From the NCBI GenBank assembly GCA_015852425.1, contig JAAAIG010000055.1, positions 18,543 through 82,542 on the forward strand: a stretch of 64,000 nt of DNA. Reading direction: 5' to 3'. The notes under the pieces were generated by a model. It saw only the letters and a program-made list of their open reading frames with translations, was not told where the DNA came from and did no database searches. Positions 1-13,303 of the stretch are shown here, in pieces (within the stretch, counting starts at the first letter, position 1; the number at the start of each line of letters is the position of its first letter). Made by a program: the position numbers and the translations under genes. Source of the DNA: Gryganskiella cystojenkinii (taxonomy: Eukaryota; Mortierellomycota; Mortierellomycetes; Mortierellales; Mortierellaceae).

Positions 1-35
1 TCCCAAAGAGGTCCAGATTGAGTGACATCGGTGTT

Positions 36-776
36 TCACTCGTAGAGCTTGGCCTCTTTAGCAATTATCTTTGCCCATTTTGCCTCCTCGTCCATCTCCT
101 TCACCGCTCCCTTCTCCTTATCTTCCTATGGTGTCTCTGGCTTACCATCATCTTTGATGTGGTAGTGGTATTGTCGAGGCTCTCTTTGGGGGGGGGGGGT
201 GGAGTTTATCTGTTGCCAGAAGATGCAGAATGAGACCGTCGGTGTAGAAGGTGGAGTGCAAATGGTTGATGCTACTCTATCGCTCTCCTTGCAGCAGGAT
301 CTGATTGCAATATCCATCAGTTCGACTGTACTCTCTCTCTCTCTTGGTCGCAGACTGAAGAGGAGCCACATGATTGACAGGTCGTGGACCAGGTTCGTAG
401 TACTTCTTAGTCAGGGAAACATCCTTGGGAAGATCGGATCGGTCGTACAGACTTTCTCCGTGGTGGTTCCAGGTTTCTTGACGCCTAATGTCCGCCTTCA
501 GAGCTCTGGATGCAGTTTCTTTGGCCATTTGTCTCCTTTGGTGCTCGAGACCTTTTGCGTCACTCCCCTCCATCGATACGGATAATAAGCTTGGTGGTGC
601 TAGAGTCAGTGCCGCTCACAGAATCGAAGAGCATGACTTGGACACCCTTGAGTATCTCGGCGGCATTGTCCTGCATAGCTTGATTGTAGGTAATGATACC
701 TTCGACTATTATGTCGTCGGTGCTTGTTGTCCAGTGTCTGATTGTAAATGGAGCAGTGGCGGCGTAGTGTCGAGTT
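36..776 (-). CDS. Unresolved multi-exon gene, function unknown
   Basis: I do not recognise this product. On the minus strand a protein-like frame runs from about 776 to 560 and contains IIVEGIITYNQAMQDNAAEI. A second open segment (about 560-330) includes ETWNHHGESLYDRSDLPKDV. A third short segment ends with WAKIIAKEAKLYE and a TGA at 36-38. A run ending TTTTGATTCAG just upstream of 776 is a plausible acceptor, and ACACCATAG near 120 is another. The first two segments are in different frames, so an intron, a frameshift or decay must separate them. Further minus-strand open sequence at 1200-1390 (residues such as LLRVGESLFIVKSDSV) may be an upstream exon. Gene existence is moderately likely; structure and function are not established. 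Confidence 0.3.
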
Positions 777-1449
777 GAAGCCTACTGAATCAAAAGAAAA
801 AGAGTTTAAATATCAGCTGCATCTGTCACACCACTGATTTTGATTAGAGGATCATACGATGTCAGTCTTGGCAGGATGAGCTTCCAGTGGTGAGTGGTGG
901 TCAACTCCAAACACAGATGTAGAGCAGAAGAGGGAGGAGGGGAGTACAAACGAAAAGATGACTTTGAGAGAAGGAGAGTAAGAGGCAATGGTAAAATGAA
1001 AATATAGGTGATAGGCGTGAAAAAAAGTAAAAAAGTCTGAGGCCTAGTGGCTCGAAGCCACGGCGATGAAGATGGGAGTGTTCGTGCGGAGGAAGATATC
1101 CCTTTGTGAGTGAAAAAGAGAGAGCAGGAAAGGAATAGTGGAAATGAGGAAGGAAAATGTAAAAGGGCAAAAAAAAAGTGGACGTTTTGGAAGTTGAGCA
1201 AGCTTTTGATTTCCAGAGATCGCCCTGTTTCCCATCATACAATTCCTGTCCATGGTCCTGTGGTTGTTGTATCACGGAATCGGACTTGACAATAAACAAC
1301 GATTCACCGACACGCAACAATAGGTTGCTCTTACTACTTACGAAACGTTGTACATCGACATCATCTAGTTTGACAATAACAGCTACGCCTCAACATCTTT
1401 TTTCCGTTTTACTTTTTTATTTTGCTTTCATTTTTGTCGCAGTGCTCGA

Positions 1450-2975
1450 TTACGGTTGTGTATCCATCGACATTGAACTCAATGAGCGCGCCAGTGCCGT
1501 TTCTGCTTGCTCCTGTGTTTGTTGTGGCTGTTGCTGATGGCTCGATGAGGACAATGATCCAGGTTGACTATCTGACAAGGTGACCTTGGCCAGTTGGTCT
1601 GCAATCGCTTTTGCCTCTTGTGTGTTTTTGCTGACACCTGGAGGACGAAGTTGGGATCTAGAGGACGAGGAATTTGGGACTGGAACCTTGAATCCCTCGA
1701 TGATATCGTACTGTTGATCATCTTTTGCTTCTTGGGTCACATCTTGGCCTCCGAAATTGTGTTGCTCCTCTTCCATGTCCTGATCCATGTCCTGATCCAC
1801 GTCCTCAGAAGACTTCTCCACAATCTTGATAAACGCAGGCGTCTCAGGGACAGTGGCTAGGATCGATTGCACATAGGCCTCACTTAATGATCCAGAAGCA
1901 GCATTCGTAGACGACAAACTTGATACTGAGGGTTTTCTGTGTTGTTGCTGTTGTTGTTGTTGTTGACCCTGATGTTGATGCGATGTACTGCTCGAACTAG
2001 TACTTGCTCTCTTTGCTTGGAATTCACTAGTAATACAAAGCGGCATTCAACAATTAGAAAAAGTTACAGGAGCAAAGACAACGACCTGGATCATCTCTAA
2101 TCTCTTTTTTTTTTTTTTTAGAAAATGCCATAAATCACCATCTCCTGTCCCACTTACGCCAGTTCCATGTCCAAGGGCACGATCGAGACTCTAGTCTCCT
2201 TCAGATACTCTGGATCCGAGTTCACCAAGTAAAGAGGCTCTTCTGTCATCTGAGATTCCAGCCAACGTGAGGCAGCCAAACAGGTCGAGGAACAGAACTG
2301 CTTCAAGACAGAGATATCAAAGACTTTTCGTTCCTGCAAAGAGATCCTGAATTTGCCTTTGATGTCCTATTGTTTTCGAAAAGAACGTGGAAGCAAGGAT
2401 TAAATCCAAGAAAGAAGAGAACAAGGTTATTAGTAAAAAAAGAAAGCGACCAAAAATAAAAAATAACATCAATAAAAAGTAAATTTGCGACTTACGCGTG
2501 GAGGCTTGGGACAGAGTGGGTATCCACAGAGCTTGCCAATGTTTCGTTCTTCGATGATCTCCTGGTAGTGCGTTCTTTTGATCCGATTTGCCTACATGTG
2601 TAGAAAATAAAAAAGCCTTGGAGTTAGCCCGTCTGAGGGGAGGGGTATCTTTTCTTCCTTCAAACCGATCTCTGTGTGACTTACTGCTTCTCCAAGGACT
2701 TGCTCGCTGACGGTATCGCAAAGGACCTCTTGCCAGTGCAGCGCCATGGTTTCAAACTTTTTGCGAAACTCGATATTTTGCTGGAGGAGGATCTGCTTTC
2801 GATTCAATTTTGCGGTGGGGTTGTCCGGTTGTTCGTATTCAGTTTCTTCCATGGCTGAAGCTGGCGTGATAGTTGAAGAAGAAGCGGCGGTGGGTTTGGG
2901 AGGGAGATACTGCTGAATGAGCGGGGACTGGTCGACGACAATGTCGTCTTTCATGGTGGCGATATTTCGGGCCAT
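1450..2975 (-). CDS. RTR1: RNA polymerase II CTD phosphatase, RPAP2/Rtr1 family
   Basis: RPAP2/Rtr1 proteins remove Ser5 phosphate from the Pol II CTD and take part in Pol II assembly and nuclear import. Four exons join in phase: 2975-2685, 2591-2496, 2366-2158 and 2026-1450, giving 390 residues. The family zinc site is split over two exons: LCGYPLCPKPPR (C-X4-C) ends exon 2, and FCSSTCLAASRWLESQ (C-X3-C) lies in exon 3. Exon 1 carries the charged helix that precedes the zinc domain. The C-terminal exon is Gln/Ser-rich, acidic and low complexity. The gene is divergent from PEX14 over a 444-bp spacer. Exon borders use GTAAGT donors throughout. Identification rests on the zinc signature and exon order; the Ser/Gln-rich tail is not diagnostic. 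Confidence 0.9.
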
Positions 2976-3419
2976 TGTTGAAAGGTAATCTCTCTTGAAA
3001 AGTTATTGCGGCTAATGAGGGAGAGACTCTGTTTATGGATTCCTGACGATGCAAAGAAAAAAAAGGGATGGAAGGCGCGGGTGGTAAGGAAGGAAAAAGA
3101 AAAAGCTCATTACTGAAAGAACAGCGCGTTTTCTGTGGAGTTTTTTGCTGCAAAGCACTCTGTGAAAAAAAAATCGAAATTGATCCAGGTCACATGACTT
3201 CTATTCACCAGCACTGTCACATGACAAATTCCCCGCTTCGACTCCCCATTTGTTCGGTGTCTCTCTCTTTCACCCCGTCCGATCAAACTCTGAGCCGTTT
3301 TGTTCTCTTTGGTCCTCGTTGACTTGCTCTTTCTTCTCCGTTCACTTCATCGGATTTCTTTTCCTTTCCTTCCCCCATTCATTCAGATCAGCTCATCCAC
3401 CCCTCCACCGACTCTCTCC
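2976..3419. promoter_or_regulatory. Divergent promoter region RPAP2 / PEX14
   Basis: A 444-bp spacer lies between two divergent start codons. It holds pyrimidine-rich stretches at 3250-3420 on the PEX14 side and no clear TATA box. No ORF here looks coding. Shared regulation is possible but not shown by the sequence. Confidence 0.4.
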
Positions 3420-5093
3420 ATGAGCGACAACAACGATAGCACTTTTACTCCATCAACGACAGCAACAGCTCCTGATGCTGTCCAGCAACTTCTCCAGGGC
3501 AGCAACGGACCTCTGTCAGCCGAGCAAAGGAATGAGCGCAGAGAGGCTCTCTTGAAGCGTCAACGGGAACAACGAGAGAAGGCACAACAAATGTCCCAGT
3601 CTGCAAGAGCCAATGTCACTTCCTCTCCTACCGCCACCACAACCACCACCGCATCACCCTCCACAGCAACAGCAACTTCATCCCCCGCACCTGCACCTGT
3701 CACCACTACCACCGTCTCAACAAGCGCATCGACTGCCGCTGCCGTCTCTGACACACCTGTCCGTGAGAACATGATCCAGCAAGCAGTTTCTTTTTTGTCC
3801 TCACCAAGCGTTCAATCCGCAGACGAAGCTAAAAAGACTCAGTTCTTGGAGAAGAAAGGTTTGTCATCCAAGGAGATCGAACTTGCTAGAGCTCGTATTG
3901 CTAGCGCTGGCTCAGCTACAGTAAGTTATCATCTTTGTACCTCCTTGGTGGTGTGAAGCTCGATCTATACACAAGATTCAATTGTGACATATTTCTAATA
4001 TATTATAACCGCTCATTGCTGATAGCCCGTTGGATCTGCTACGACGACGACGACATCGACGGCACCAGCAGCAGTCAGCCAGGTGACAACGGGATCAAAC
4101 GCTGCCGGACCCACTCCCCCGCCAGTACCACCACGCAACTATGCTCCTATTCAGAACTACCCTCAACAGTCCGTCATGTACATGCAACCCCAGCAAACTG
4201 CCATTGTCGATCCCAATGCCTTCAAACGAAAGTTGGTCATTGCCATGCTAATTTCCGGGGGATTGACAATCTTTTCCTCGGTCCTTATTCAGGTTCGTTT
4301 AAACAACAACGCATCGTTTCGAAATCGATTTATAGGATATAGCTCATTCTACTCGAAAAGCTGCCAAGAAGTTCAACATATTATGATTGACGATTTTTCT
4401 CTTTGCCAACTCTTTGTTGAACATTAGAAACTGCTATACCCTATGATCCGTGGAATTACTGGAGCCCGCCAGTCTCTCGTTGGCTCGCAGGCCGAGATTT
4501 TCAACAAGTTAAAGGACAAGATCAGAGTGTACAAGGATTATCTTTTGGGAATGCAATTGGGCAGTAACCGCTTTACACCTGTTAAGAAGGTCACCGAGTC
4601 TGGCACCGTAGTTAAGGATACCAAGACCACCGTAGAGGATGAAGACACAGTAGAGAGCGAAAAGTCTGTGATCAAGACGACTACGACTTTGACTACAACC
4701 ACCAAAGCGGCCACGGTTCCAGGACAAAGTCCATACCAGTCAACTGTCAAGCAACTAGATGCGTTCTCCAAGACCCTTGAGACACATGCGAGCAAGATGA
4801 ACTTTGAACAGCTTAAAGCGACCAGGGCTATGACCCAGGATTTGGCAGAGTACATCACCAAGGAGACCTATGCTTTGACACATTCGATTGCTTACCCCAC
4901 CTCGAGATACTATGGATACAACACCGCAGGTGCGGCTGCATCCGGCAAGGGTGGACTGTCAGATCCCACAACGCCGGAGTCAGCATTGAAGAGTGAGATC
5001 CGATCTTTGAAGGGTCTCTTGTTGAACTGGAGAAACTTCCCTGTAGCCAAGGAGGGTACCTCTGGATTGCCCAACCTGGTTCAACAACAATAG
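3420..5093 (+). CDS. PEX14: Peroxisomal membrane docking protein Pex14
   Basis: Pex14 docks the cargo receptors Pex5 and Pex7 at the peroxisomal membrane and forms part of the import pore with Pex13. Exons 3420-3920, 4026-4292 and 4428-5093 join in phase to 477 residues. The conserved Pex14 N-domain is at about 113-164 (PVRENMIQQAVSFLSSPSVQ, then the FLEKKGLSSKEIELA segment). A proline-rich PTPPPVPPRNYAP segment, the type bound by the Pex13 SH3 domain, follows. A single membrane segment lies near 236-258 and then a helical, coiled-coil-like region. Unlike most Pex14 proteins the N-domain is preceded by about 112 residues that are Ser/Thr-rich and contain a charged helix. I chose ATG 3420 over an upstream in-frame start because the upstream residues lie in a pyrimidine-rich leader. 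Confidence 0.93.
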
Positions 5094-5819
5094 ATTAGAA
5101 GTAACAAGGTTTGCTTTTAAAAATAACCATAGAATCTATCGTGCTGTCTTGTCTCGGTAGTTTTGATGTAATTGAGCCTCAAATTATCGTTGAAGGATAT
5201 GACTGACTGAGTGAGAGGACTTTGACTATTGAAGCAGGGGAATCCTCGATCAGCTTAATAGAGCAGACACGGATTATCATGCTTTCTGTGCTGTGGGGGT
5301 AAAGCAAGAGTCAAATTCGCGTAGATCCATCGACGCGCTCTTCGCGCCAATGGCTGGATGATGTCACAGTATTTTTCCAATCGCCGACAGATCACACGGC
5401 CGCCGTGCGGTGGTCCTGGAAGCTGTGCAACAAGAATAGGTTACATGCATCAGTCGGCATCTTCATCACCCCGACCCTCTCTCCCTCTCCCTTTCGACTA
5501 TCCCCTCATCGGGAACATCTCTCTGTTTTTTACACGCCCAAAAATGCCAATACTTTCCACCCCACAGACTTCCCTCTCCTAATACTCTCATCGCACGCGT
5601 GCTGGCTAGTAGATGCCCATCTTTGTCCTCCTTTGACCCTTCTTTGTATTTTTGTTCGCTCCTTTTTTTTGGTCTTTTCTTACCCCCCTCCTTCCCTTCA
5701 CTTTCCACCCCAACCGTCGGCTTCGTTCTTAACTTCCAAGACCTACAGGACCTTCATTGGCATCCTGGCCAGAACCACAAAGACTAGGCGACTGTCGATA
5801 GCCGACATTCATCCCAAAC
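5094..5819. other. Intergenic PEX14-MED13
   Basis: This 726-bp spacer between co-directional genes holds the PEX14 3' end, then a pyrimidine-rich stretch (5470-5740) typical of a fungal leader upstream of the MED13 start. Its small ORFs are pyrimidine-rich and not convincing as genes. Confidence 0.5.
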
Positions 5820-8800
5820 ATGCTCCATGACAACCTGCCCACAAACACCTTCTCGATCGTAAGCAAAACAATGGAAGAAGAAAAAAATGAAAATCTCGGT
5901 CACTGGACGAAACAGACATCTAATACAATCAGGTCTTTTTTGACTACACCTGATTCACTAACCAATAATTCCTGTCTTTCGTCCTAGTCCGAGCTCCCGA
6001 CGTTTGAATTCACGCGATACTCATTCAGTTGTCCAAGGCGACAATTCTCTCGGTCACTCAACGCGGACCATCGACCCAAAGCCACCCCCCGATCGACATC
6101 TAATCTCGACAAAGAACAACAACAACAACAGCAGCAGTCTTCACGGGAAAATCATAACAATACCTACAAGGATTCTGACCCCATACTGGACTGCTATGTT
6201 AGTCTACTGAATGCTCGGATACCCTGTGAATGGCGATATTCTGAACAAGAAGCGATCCATGATGGTTCAAGGAAAAAGACGACAAACCTGGAACGTGAAC
6301 TCTGGGTGTTTTGGTTGAGTGACAAGTCACAACTCAAGGACCACGGTTTGGAAAAGCTCACAGGTACATCCATTCGATCAGATATATATCAATGGGTCGG
6401 AATACTCAGTCTACAGGGCAAAGTCAACATTCTTAATCTCATCATTGACGCGTCGCCAACTCTTTTTTCGTAATAGAATGTCAATCGGGAAGCCTGGCAT
6501 GGGACTCAGTCTTTCAGTACAGCAGCACACCACTTTCAAGCGGATCGCCTCAAACACCTCGACCGACTGCCATGTCTGCCTCGGCAAACGATATGGCGAG
6601 CTCAAGTCGAGAATACGAGATCTTCATCAGCGGACTTCGAAACGTCCTTGATCGGTAAATGGAGAAACACGCGCGAGTCGCTTGATCAGCTTGTTCAAGA
6701 GGAATGGACACAATTTCTCTGACTCTCACATACTGACAATCTTGCCCACCTCTCTGGCTCTCCTTCGTTTATAGTGGCATGGTGTCAAAAGGCGGGTACC
6801 GACTCGGTGAATCATATGTGTTTCCATCATCACTACAACCGCGATTGGACAGCTCTGTTCTCCCCTCGTTCCCCAAGATCTCCTCCTTGTAAGTTGTCGC
6901 GTACAAACTCACAACTTCATTTCGCTCTTCTTTTAAGCTCTGGATACTAACTTTCGTTTCATTCTCTGGATCTCGATAGAGCTATGCTTTCATGTACAAT
7001 CGCCATGTACTTGTCTGCCTCCAATCTCGTGTTCCAGCCAACATTTCAGTATCACCGCTTACGTACTTTAACAACAATGGATCTGGATACACGGCTTACC
7101 CCCAGAAATGATCTTGAAGGTATGGAACTATATTTTGGTAGACAATCTTATTATTCCTCTCCTTTGAAAATAATTCATACTAACCTATCCTTTGTCTTGT
7201 CCCTGATCAATTGATAGTACTTCTGAGTCCGCATGGAACTCGCGCGGTGTTACGGCCAAGCGAGATGTCGGAATTCACGGAGGAACAGACCGAGAGATGT
7301 GTCGAGGGCTGGTCTTATCTCTTTGGCTCAAACAGCGAATCCACACAGGATCACCCAGACCCTTTACCTCGACTCGTCTCGGTCTGTGTCCAGGCTGGGA
7401 GGAACGAACTTTTGATTCAGTACCCAAGCGAGCGCGTCTTTGTACCAGTCTCATGTAAAGAATCACCGAATGACGTTGGCGAGCTCGACGGTATGGGATC
7501 AAGGAATCTCGGACTTGTAGAAGATCTCGGTGCCAAATTTGCGCTATGGTCCTGGCAAGAACGCACGAGAAACGCAATCGCATCACCGGCGGTGCCCAAG
7601 CTGGTCCAACCAGTCTCTGATAACACGCCTGTCCTCGCAGAACCCAGGAATCGACTGAAGGCTGGGTCTTCCGCATGGCAACAACAGCAGCATCAGTTGC
7701 AACAGCAGCAGCTTCAACAACAACAGCAGCAACAACTTCAACAACAGCAACAAAACTTTTTCTTGCAACAACAACAGGAGGCTTTTCTTCGTAGGACAAC
7801 AAATGCAGGACATTATGATACCAACCGGATAGACTATTGGTCTTACATGGACCCCTACGCCTACTTAACATCGATCGTTCTGAACTCCTGCGCCAATGCC
7901 GAACCGAGAGCAGCTGATTCGCCATCAGCCGGCGATAACCAGGTTATGATCTCGACCCCTTCAATATCTGTTTTAGCGGCACAGTCCACGTCCAGTTTGA
8001 CGATAAAGAAAGAGGAGGATGGTTGGATTCGGGCCCGGCCCAAGAAGAATGTCATGGCTTCGATCCAATCACACAGCCTCCATGCCGTGGAGACTTCAAT
8101 TGCAAGTACCGTTGCATGGGCCAGCGGTGCTAACGCTGGAGCGAATCAAGCAACCACAGGGTATGACATTCTTGGAAGGCTGACTCTTTTATGAGATGAT
8201 TTCAGCAACTCTGTATTTTCACTGACGATTATTACCTTTATCCTTTTAGAGCCAGCAATGGTGACTCGTCAAACCACACTAGTGACACAAAATCCAGTGA
8301 GATTCCTGCGGATGCTCAGAGTGTGAACACTAGTCTGAATAACACATCGTATCAGCTACCGATCGATATACCAGCAGACGACAACGACATAATGTCGGGT
8401 TTAAACGACATGGAATCTATGCTCGGCCTCTCTGGCGGTAACTCGGGCGATTTGGATTGGGATGAAGTGACAAACGAGGACTTCAGTTTCTTTGATACGG
8501 TGAGCATCATTCACAAAGGCAAATGAAACCTGTACGAAATAACCTTGAGTGGAGCACTAATAATGTTATTCGGCTTTTCTTCTGTAGCAACCACGGGCAC
8601 CTGTACGAGCGCCTCCGGTCGCTATTTCGTCTAGCTTTGGCGTGAATTCATTACAAAGCAGTATACCTATATCCTCCTCGGCCTTGCCAGTGATTCCTAG
8701 CAGCCACAGCCACACAGCCATCTCATCGACCGACGGCTTGACATCCGCATACTCTGACCCCTTTGCGAGCTCATCAGCATCCAACCCCCTTGACGACGAC

Positions 8801-11800
8801 AGCCTCTTTTCCAACATGGATCTAGATCTTTCGCTCTTCACACAACCAACACCGCCTGCCAGTGCACCCGTATCCATTGCTACCATGGAGAACAAAGCTC
8901 TGATCATAACCAACGGCGCCTTCAGTGATTCACCCATGCCATCCGACCCACTGACGTTAAATCAGCCAATGCATGACATCAGTATGCTTACGCCAGCTCC
9001 TCAGCCATCAGACGGAGCCCTTGTTATCGCCGCCCAATCACCTGTACTGGATGAGATCACAACACCAGGAGAGGTATCAGTGATCAAGAAACGACCCTCT
9101 ATACTAGTGGAACACGTTCATTCGCCGATACAGAGCTATATACCCTCGTCATTTTCCCCTCTCAAAGTCGTCGGCGAGCTTCTTGTGGACGAATCCAAAT
9201 ACCAGGCAGGGGGACGGTTCATGTACAGACGCCTTTATAAACGAAAGAAAGCCACCAGTCGTGATTCTACGCAGAACCGTCGAGAGTCTAGACAACTTCC
9301 GTATTACCGGCCCGGCAAGGATCAGGAATGGATTGTACCGCATCGCAAGGAGAGACCCCACCGAGCCAAGCGGATAAAACTGGAGAGATCACCTCTGTCA
9401 ACATCGTTCCCGGTATCCACGATTGATCGTCAGCAAAAGGCCATATTACCGAACATCTCGACCACTGCCTGGGGAATTGCGGCCTTGTCATTGCAGCCTT
9501 TTAACAAAAGAACGCCAGATGGAAGTGTGAGCAGTGATAGTGAAAGTGGATCATCTTCGGGGTCTTCGTCTGACGATAGTGTCGACGACAGCTCCACACC
9601 TACTACTCCTCGGCCGACGTTCGGTAAAGTCTCAAGTCGTCCAAAGGTCCCACTCTCATGGACCGTTCGAGGGATCAACTCTGCCAAGCTTGCGGCCACT
9701 GTTTTGGCGCAATCCTTGGAAAAGAGTACCGGGGGCATACTTCTAGGCGTCAGCCCAAGGATCCAGAAGGGAAAGGAGGTCTCAGACGACAAGTCATGGT
9801 TCACCGAGTCTGACAGTAATTTGACTGAGGCAAGAACACCTTGGTCTAGCACCGATTCATATCATGCCAATGTCGAATTTGACACGCCGTTTATGCCAGC
9901 AGTCTTGTCTGCAGCCCCACCAGCGCTGGTCCACGAGGCGATGACTGTTCAGGAATCTTTGGCAGCCGAATATTTCTTGGAGACGGTGCGGACGCTCTGT
10001 GAGCAGGGCATTGTTGGTGACTATCCATTTGCGGGTTCGAATGAGGTCACTGGAACGAGCGGCGAGATTTCCGAAGGCGAAAGTTTCCATCTGATGCTTG
10101 CACGACGAAAAACCTTGCTACAGCAGATTCGTGATGGTAAGATATTAAGAGCATGTATACTCATTGAGCATATAATGTTATACTGAATCCTCTACTTTAG
10201 CTATTGACTAATTATTTTTTTTTGACTTGTAGGCGTTGCAACTGTCCCCGCCCTAGGTGATGAGTCATTCAGGAACTTGATGGAGATGAAAACGATCATT
10301 TTCGATCTCTTTGACCACCTGCGCGGCAATCGAGGCGACGACTCGATGGTCCTTCCGATTCCTTCGGACGCCTCTCAAGATATGGCTATGAGTCTAGGTC
10401 ACCATCATCATTCTAGTCAGAGCAACATTACGCCACCAGTCGTTATGAGAGGACCACTTACGCTTTTGCAGCTCCACACATTGGCGGAGGTTCAACAGAC
10501 GCCTTCCAAGTACGGCAAATATCAAGTGAAAAAGAAAAAACCTGCGGAACCCGCTATTCTGCAACTTCCGCCTCCCGATATTGTTGTCGGTCACAATGAG
10601 GAATGGCTCGAAGCCTCGCCAACGATCTTGCGGTTCTGGGAAAAGCTGAGCCTGGAACCTTACTCGAGCAAGAAGAACATTGCCTACTTTGTCGTCTATC
10701 CTGAAGGACCGGACATGGAGAACAGTGTCACCAAATTTTGGAGGGAACTCAGTGTCATCTTTGAAACGTCACTTCTTGGGTCTCATCAACCAGGGAACAT
10801 GCAAGAATACAAGTCAGGTCTTGTCCCGATTTCGCTGTTACCGGCACTAGTTGGGGAATCCACAGAAGCGCGTCAAGTTAGGAGCTATGTCGATGGCTGT
10901 CAGCGACTGGGATTGATCCTGGGTGGAATCTCGCAAAGGAGGGACCTCCATACGGTCATTTATATGGTCAATCCGTTCTCACACGGTTCAGGATACTATG
11001 ATCTCTGTCGATGCTTTTCGATCATGAAGACCCAGTTCAGGACGGCCGCCCTGGGATCTCTGCTGACACCGGTAGAGCAACAAAGGGAGCGACTGGTCAT
11101 GCAACTTGTGCCGATTCAACATGTTCTCTACCCGTCTACGTTCGGAGGATACCTTCGGTTCGGACTTCGCGACATTGCCTTCACAGTCTATGACAAATGC
11201 AAGATCTTTATGGAACGACCAACGTACTCAGGAGGAAGTATGGCGCAGCTGAACGCATATGCGCCTTCATTCGCTTTGGCCAAGACAGCACCTCAGAGTG
11301 TAAACTTTGACTTGCACCAGACCCCGAACTCTGTTCCGAAACCTGCGGCGACACTCCACGTGGGCTATGGGTTCAGTTTGGATGGCCGCTGGCTGATATG
11401 TGTTTGGACCGATCATCGTGGAGAGATGCTCGAGCATGTCGCATTGGATATGAAGGGCGGCCACACTGCCCGGTTCAACTCTCGGCCACAACAGCAACAT
11501 CAGTTAGATCCTTCGGTTCAATGTGGCCGACGAACCCTGATGAGCTGCCTTGACGAGATCTGGATGAAATCCAAGATTTACCAAAAGCGAGGTTCGTTCA
11601 CCTGGAAGACAGTGATTTGCAAGTTGGGTGTCATGAGTCAGATTGAGCTGCGGGAATGGGCTCGCTTGGTTGAAGGTCATGCCCATGTGTCGATTGTTGC
11701 TGTCAATGTGGATTCTCCGTTGAGAATGTACCCCCATAATCGTGGAGCGGATTATCTGGTCGCTGGTATGACCCCTAACAACGGCAGCGGGATTCAGACG

Positions 11801-13303
11801 CCAAACTCTGCTTCCGTGTCCGCGGCCGGTATCTCTGGAACACCGATGCAGGGTACAGCGTCTATGGTATCGACACCACTCTCGCAGTCGATGCTCCCTG
11901 GGCATATGTCGTCTTCTACGGCCATGTCTACGCCAGATGCCAACGTTACAACGCCATCTACGCCGATGAGCGGTGGCGTGAATGGAACGACGGGTCTTGG
12001 TCTTGGTATTGGTGTACCCGGATCTGCAGCAGGGGGAGCCGGACGAACCCCTATAGCAGGAACGCAGGCTGCAAGTGCGTCAGGCGGTATGGGTGGTATT
12101 GGTGGGCTGACTGGCAATGAGACGCTTGAGAACAGCGCAGGTCAAGTGTACGCCATGATCTTGAACCATCGCATGCCAATTGTTGTTTCGAGAGAAGATG
12201 CTGGAGTCGCCGGTGTTGTGGCAGGAGAACCTGTTGACCAGAACCGCCCTTCGAAACAGCCTCGTAGTCGAGTTGTATCCTCTACCGCGGGGATAGTCCA
12301 GTCCACCAGGCCTCTTCAAAACAAGCGACAACAAAAGACTGTCTCCTACCCCGGAGCTGACGAGGACTCAGAGATGGAGGAAGGCGCCATTCTTTCACCG
12401 AGCGCAGAACAAGACGAAGAGATGGAAGACACTGAATTTTCGTCTCTAGAAACGTCAGTCAAGCGCGAGGAAGAGGAATCGAGTACGGACGTAAAGTCTG
12501 AGAACGAACCTGCGCCCTCTGCTGTGCCTGTTTCAGCGGCTTCGCAGACAACCATCTCTCCTGGTAGAGAGGTGGTCCTTCCTCTGACGAGCGGATATTT
12601 GATCCAGGTTCCAATCCAGTCCAACTCTGTGATACGAGACAAGCGCTGTCTTGAATCTCTCGGAATTGAGGTTCATCTCTTGCACCTCCAGCGTGCGGTT
12701 CCAGCTGGCATTTCTACAGTAACAACAGGACCAGGAAATGGAACACCCGGTGCACCTTCGACGCTGTCACTGCTGACTGGCTCTCCGACTGGATCCAGTT
12801 ACCCACTTCATCAACTCGGACAGGGACAGGGTCCTCCTCAACACTCGACTGCTTACCATCTTCAGCGCCATACTCCTCAATCGCCCTCGCTGAGCTCAAG
12901 TCGACCTCTATCGAGTGCTCAGCACCTTGCCTCGATCTCAGCGTCATCGCCGTCCATGTCATCGTCTTTGCCTTCGTCACCGTTTGTTCATCACCATCAA
13001 CGTCATACATCGTCTGGCTCAGTTGGCGGAGGAGCCCAGTCCTCTTTAGGTTTGGGCGTCTCTGTTCCAGGTGGCATGACCTCTACGACAGTTACGGGCA
13101 TGACGACTCCAGCCTCGACCGTCATTATTCCAGGAACGGTAGGGGTGAAACCGACAGTGGCAGCGAACGCAACACGAGAGATCTTGAAGCAGTTCCATGC
13201 GCTCTCTCACCTTTCCTTGGCACCTGTTCAAACAAACTGTTTGCCGAACCATTTGATCCTGGTCGAGCGTCTGTCGCGGGTATTGCTTTTGGTACAGGAC
13301 TAA
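5820..13303 (+). CDS. MED13: Mediator complex subunit 13 (Med13/Srb9)
   Basis: Med13 links the CDK8 kinase module to core Mediator and regulates Pol II transcription in the nucleus. Nine exons join in phase: 5820-5858, 5988-6363, 6477-6654, 6775-6888, 6980-7119, 7218-8160, 8250-8499, 8588-10136 and 10233-13303, giving 2219 residues. The N-terminal Med13 domain is visible (LERELWVFWLSDKSQL; YEIFISGLRNVLDRG; VLLSPHGTRAVLRPSEM). A Gln-rich tract lies at 7680-7790. The acidic segment with WDEVTNEDFSFFD is at 8450-8499. The large C-terminal Med13 domain follows (NIAYFVVYPEGPDMENSVTK; HTVIYMVNPFSHGSGYYDLC) with Ser/Gly-rich loops. Exon 1 is only 13 codons, so its start is less certain than the rest. 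Confidence 0.92.

Noticed and set aside
189..201. Poly-G runs here and near 36542 considered as G-quadruplex elements
   Set aside because: Single homopolymers rather than four spaced G tracts; probably simple sequence or assembly noise.
806..1201. Hydrophobic minus-strand ORFs suggesting a membrane protein
   Set aside because: They are pyrimidine-rich low-complexity translations, likely leader or intron sequence.
7583..7925. Leu- and Val-rich minus-strand ORFs that look like membrane proteins
   Set aside because: They are antisense of the Gln-rich tract of MED13.
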